A stretch of 64,000 nucleotides of DNA from Rhea pennata (lineage: Eukaryota; Chordata; Aves; Rheiformes; Rheidae): the NCBI RefSeq assembly GCF_028389875.1, contig NC_084702.1, positions 66,127,582 through 66,191,581 on the forward strand, written 5' to 3'. This document shows, one piece after another, positions 62,901 through 64,000 of this stretch (position 1 is its first letter; each line of letters begins with the position of its first letter). The translations under genes were made by a program, and so were the position numbers. Under the pieces are notes generated by a model, which had not been told where the DNA came from, made no database searches, and saw nothing but the letters and a program-made list of their open reading frames with translations.

Positions 62901-63050
62901 TGACATGGCCAGCTGTTAGCAGAGGACATTACTGAATCTTGACAGTGACGTCTGCTATCAGCTGCCTGACAGTCATCAGCAGCAAGTGAAACTCGTGACA
63001 CCTGACAGTGACGGGAAAAGGCAGGAAACTGAGCCTGAGAAACAAACTAA
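56754..63050 (+). CDS. SELENOP: SELENOP, selenoprotein P (14 in-frame TGA = Sec codons)
   Basis: Selenoprotein P is the secreted plasma protein that carries selenium from liver to other tissues. Joining 56754-56944, 58763-58975, 60605-60722 and 62436-63050 gives 378 residues (human 381) with no TAA or TAG before the final TAA at 63048-63050. Parts: signal peptide about 1-19 (MWAGLGLVLSLCLLPGGEA); thioredoxin-like domain with the redox motif UYLC (Sec55-Cys58); a His/Arg-rich segment about 204-240; and a Sec-rich tail with Sec at 274, 287, 300, 302, 318, 330, 343, 345, 352, 364, 366, 373 and 375. Human SELENOP has 10 Sec and two His clusters; here I see one main cluster. Sec insertion needs the SECIS in the 3' UTR. 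Ordinary gene finders would stop at residue 54 and lose the tail. Confidence 0.96.
56945..58762 (+). other. SELENOP: SELENOP intron 2
   Basis: GT/AG intron with nothing else recognised. The short minus-strand open frame overlapping its start is a shadow of exon 2. Confidence 0.75.
58763..58975 (+). CDS. SELENOP: SELENOP exon 3
   Basis: Completes Arg64, then encodes LEDLRVKLENEGLVNISYVV and runs to LNGNKDDFLIYD. The acceptor is TTTATTAG and the donor GACAG|GTTTGT. It continues the thioredoxin-like domain and includes one N-glycosylation sequon (NIS). Confidence 0.96.
58976..60604 (+). other. SELENOP: SELENOP intron 3
   Basis: The intron contains a stretch at about 59.75-60.5 kb that looks different from its flanks (less AT-rich, with overlapping Cys-rich open frames). 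I cannot identify it. No exon of SELENOP is expected here. Confidence 0.65.
60605..60722 (+). CDS. SELENOP: SELENOP exon 4
   Basis: Encodes CGRLVYHLGLPYSFLSFPYV and then EESIKIAYCEKKCGNCSYT, including a second sequon (NCS). The acceptor is CTCTTTAG and the donor ACACG|GTATTT, phase 0 out. It is too short to appear as an isolated ORF but matches human SELENOP closely. Confidence 0.95.
60723..62435 (+). other. SELENOP: SELENOP intron 4
   Basis: GT/AG intron. It contains a 32-base tandem duplication at 62006-62069; otherwise unremarkable. Confidence 0.75.
62006..62069 (+). repeat. Two-copy 32-base tandem duplication
   Basis: The unit beginning TGGAAGCAGATCTTCC is repeated once, with a single difference near the end. 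Recent local duplication in SELENOP intron 4. Confidence 0.9.
62436..63050 (+). CDS. SELENOP: SELENOP exon 5, coding part (His-rich segment and 13-Sec tail)
   Basis: The acceptor is TTTTCTAG and the exon starts in phase 0 with EPDIDDVCENITKKADEKLA. The His-rich region follows (SHHHHLHRHRHHH), then the Sec-rich tail. The frame has 13 TGA codons (62733, 62772, 62811, 62817, 62865, 62901, 62940, 62946, 62967, 63003, 63009, 63030 and 63036, first bases) and no TAA or TAG across 612 bases. Matches to human include HCRHL, FE, DITES and UQUR. The final TAA follows UAUETN. Confidence 0.95.
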
Positions 63051-64000
63051 ACACCTTAAAACACTGCCTAAATTAATTTAATTGTAAGAGTGGAAAAATT
63101 AACAGATCAAGTGTTTTTATTGGCCCACAATAAAAAAATCATCTTAAGACAGGTGACAGGGGTGTGGAGTTAAAGTGTAAATACTGTAAACAACCGGTGT
63201 TTTGCAGCAGTGCTCTTAAGAGGTACACAAAACCTGTCAAATTCCATCAATGTAAAGCTTTGTTTTTTAAAGTAATTTAATTGACCCATAGTTTGTTTTT
63301 CAGTTGTAGCTGAAAGGTGTCTGGATTCTTGATTAATTTGTCTGTCTTGTTATTCTTCTAACATTCTGCTTGCATTTGTGAGGACAGAAGCATAAACTAT
63401 GACCTAGGGGCTTCTGTTTGATGCCAGCAAACAAGAATAGAAGATGACAAAAAAGATATTTTAATCATACTTTATTATTAAGAAAGAACATGGAATATAT
63501 TCAGAAGTTTTTTCCTAACCTATGGATACAAAATGTGTACAATGAAAGCTTAGTCCTAAGCTAACACACCAAAATACCTTTTTATCTTAAATGTAACCAC
63601 TAATTGCATTATTTTAAAGTAACAGATTTATATGTTTATCTTATATTGCTATATACTGTATCAGAGCCCAATAATACATACTGCTGTGGCTTGTAAAATC
63701 TCATTAAATGAATAGGATCATGTCTAAAATGAGACAGCCTTAACAGCCCTTGATGCGGATCAGTATCTGTACCACCTCCCCCCCTAAATTCAGTCTTAAT
63801 GTTTATCTTTGTAACAGTGCTGAATTTGATAATCTATATTGATTTGTAATTTGTAAACTTCTGTTTGTAACTTAGTATTCTTTAACTTTGATTAACCAAG
63901 TTGAAGTGAAAAGAAAGTTGTTTGAAAGATTCTTGGATAAGGAAAGGAAAGCTACTTTGAGAGCATACACCATAATTAATGATGGTTTAATAGGGAAATT
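63051..64000 (+). other. SELENOP: SELENOP 3' UTR (runs off the window)
   Basis: AT-rich 3' UTR with one SECIS element. SELENOP mRNAs usually carry two. I could not fold a second convincing one before base 64000; it may be past the end, or diverged. An AATAAA occurs very early, at 63129-63134, and is discussed as a finding. Confidence 0.75.
63363..63438 (+). ncRNA. SELENOP: SECIS element (selenocysteine insertion sequence)
   Basis: Folded by eye. Basal stem: ATTCT/AGAAT and TTGC/GCAA. Core quartet: GTGA (63378-63381) opposite TGAT (63419-63422). Upper stem: GGACAGAAGC (63382-63391) pairs over 10 positions, two of them G-U, with GCTTCTGTTT (63410-63419). Apical region: the required A residues at 63394-63396, then a small CTA/TAG ministem, as in a form-2 SECIS. 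It lies about 310 bases after the stop codon. The 5' core is GTGA instead of the commoner ATGA. It recruits SBP2 and the Sec-specific elongation factor so that UGA is read as Sec. Confidence 0.82.

Noticed and set aside
62762-63001. 79-codon minus-strand ORF
   Set aside because: It is a shadow of the Sec-rich exon: in-frame TGA codons read as TCA or related codons on the other strand, leaving it artificially open.
63708-63754. ATGA...TGAT pair as a possible second SECIS
   Set aside because: The flanking bases do not pair into an upper helix, so the geometry fails.
1-64000. CRISPR arrays, bacterial operons, phage or plasmid modules
   Set aside because: The sequence is plainly vertebrate, with introns, CpG islands and LINEs; repeats are only microsatellites and CR1 fragments.

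Overview
This is vertebrate nuclear DNA and almost certainly avian. It has split exons with consensus splice sites, long AT-rich introns, three isolated CpG islands, and CR1-type LINE fragments, one ending in the ATTCTATG octamer repeats typical of bird CR1. The gene order NIM1K - ZNF131 - SELENOP matches human chromosome 5p12. I cannot name the species.

Layout, left to right. (1) 1-5.6 kb: 5' part of NIM1K (minus strand). Only the first coding exon is present (3594-3885); the rest of the kinase domain lies left of the window. A CpG island with good minus-strand splice donors follows at 5.0-5.5 kb. (2) 5.6-26.9 kb: no convincing coding exon. This stretch holds a CR1 fragment at 10.2 kb, simple repeats, and a second strong CpG island at 23.4-24.5 kb that is probably another NIM1K start or an unannotated transcript. 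(3) 27-42.9 kb: complete ZNF131 on the minus strand, with six coding exons encoding 616 aa (BTB domain, six zinc fingers, acidic tail) and a CpG-island promoter. (4) 42.9-55.2 kb: spacer with one degraded 1.2-kb CR1 reverse-transcriptase fragment. (5) 55.2-64 kb: SELENOP (plus strand), with a TATA promoter, a non-coding exon 1, four coding exons, and a 3' UTR that runs off the end.

SELENOP is the most notable content. A standard ORF reading fragments it because its coding sequence contains 14 in-frame TGA codons: 1 in the thioredoxin-like domain and 13 in the last 105 residues. Read with selenocysteine, the joined exons give 378 aa, close to human SELENOP (381 aa, 10 Sec). I folded one convincing SECIS element by eye at 63363-63438. 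Just upstream of the SELENOP TATA box are an HNF4-type DR1 and a FOXO-type element, the arrangement expected of a liver-expressed SELENOP promoter.

The genes are not an operon. NIM1K and ZNF131 are tandem on the minus strand. ZNF131 and SELENOP are divergent, with about 12.5 kb between their starts. They share no pathway: an AMPK-related kinase, a BTB zinc-finger transcription factor and a secreted selenium carrier.
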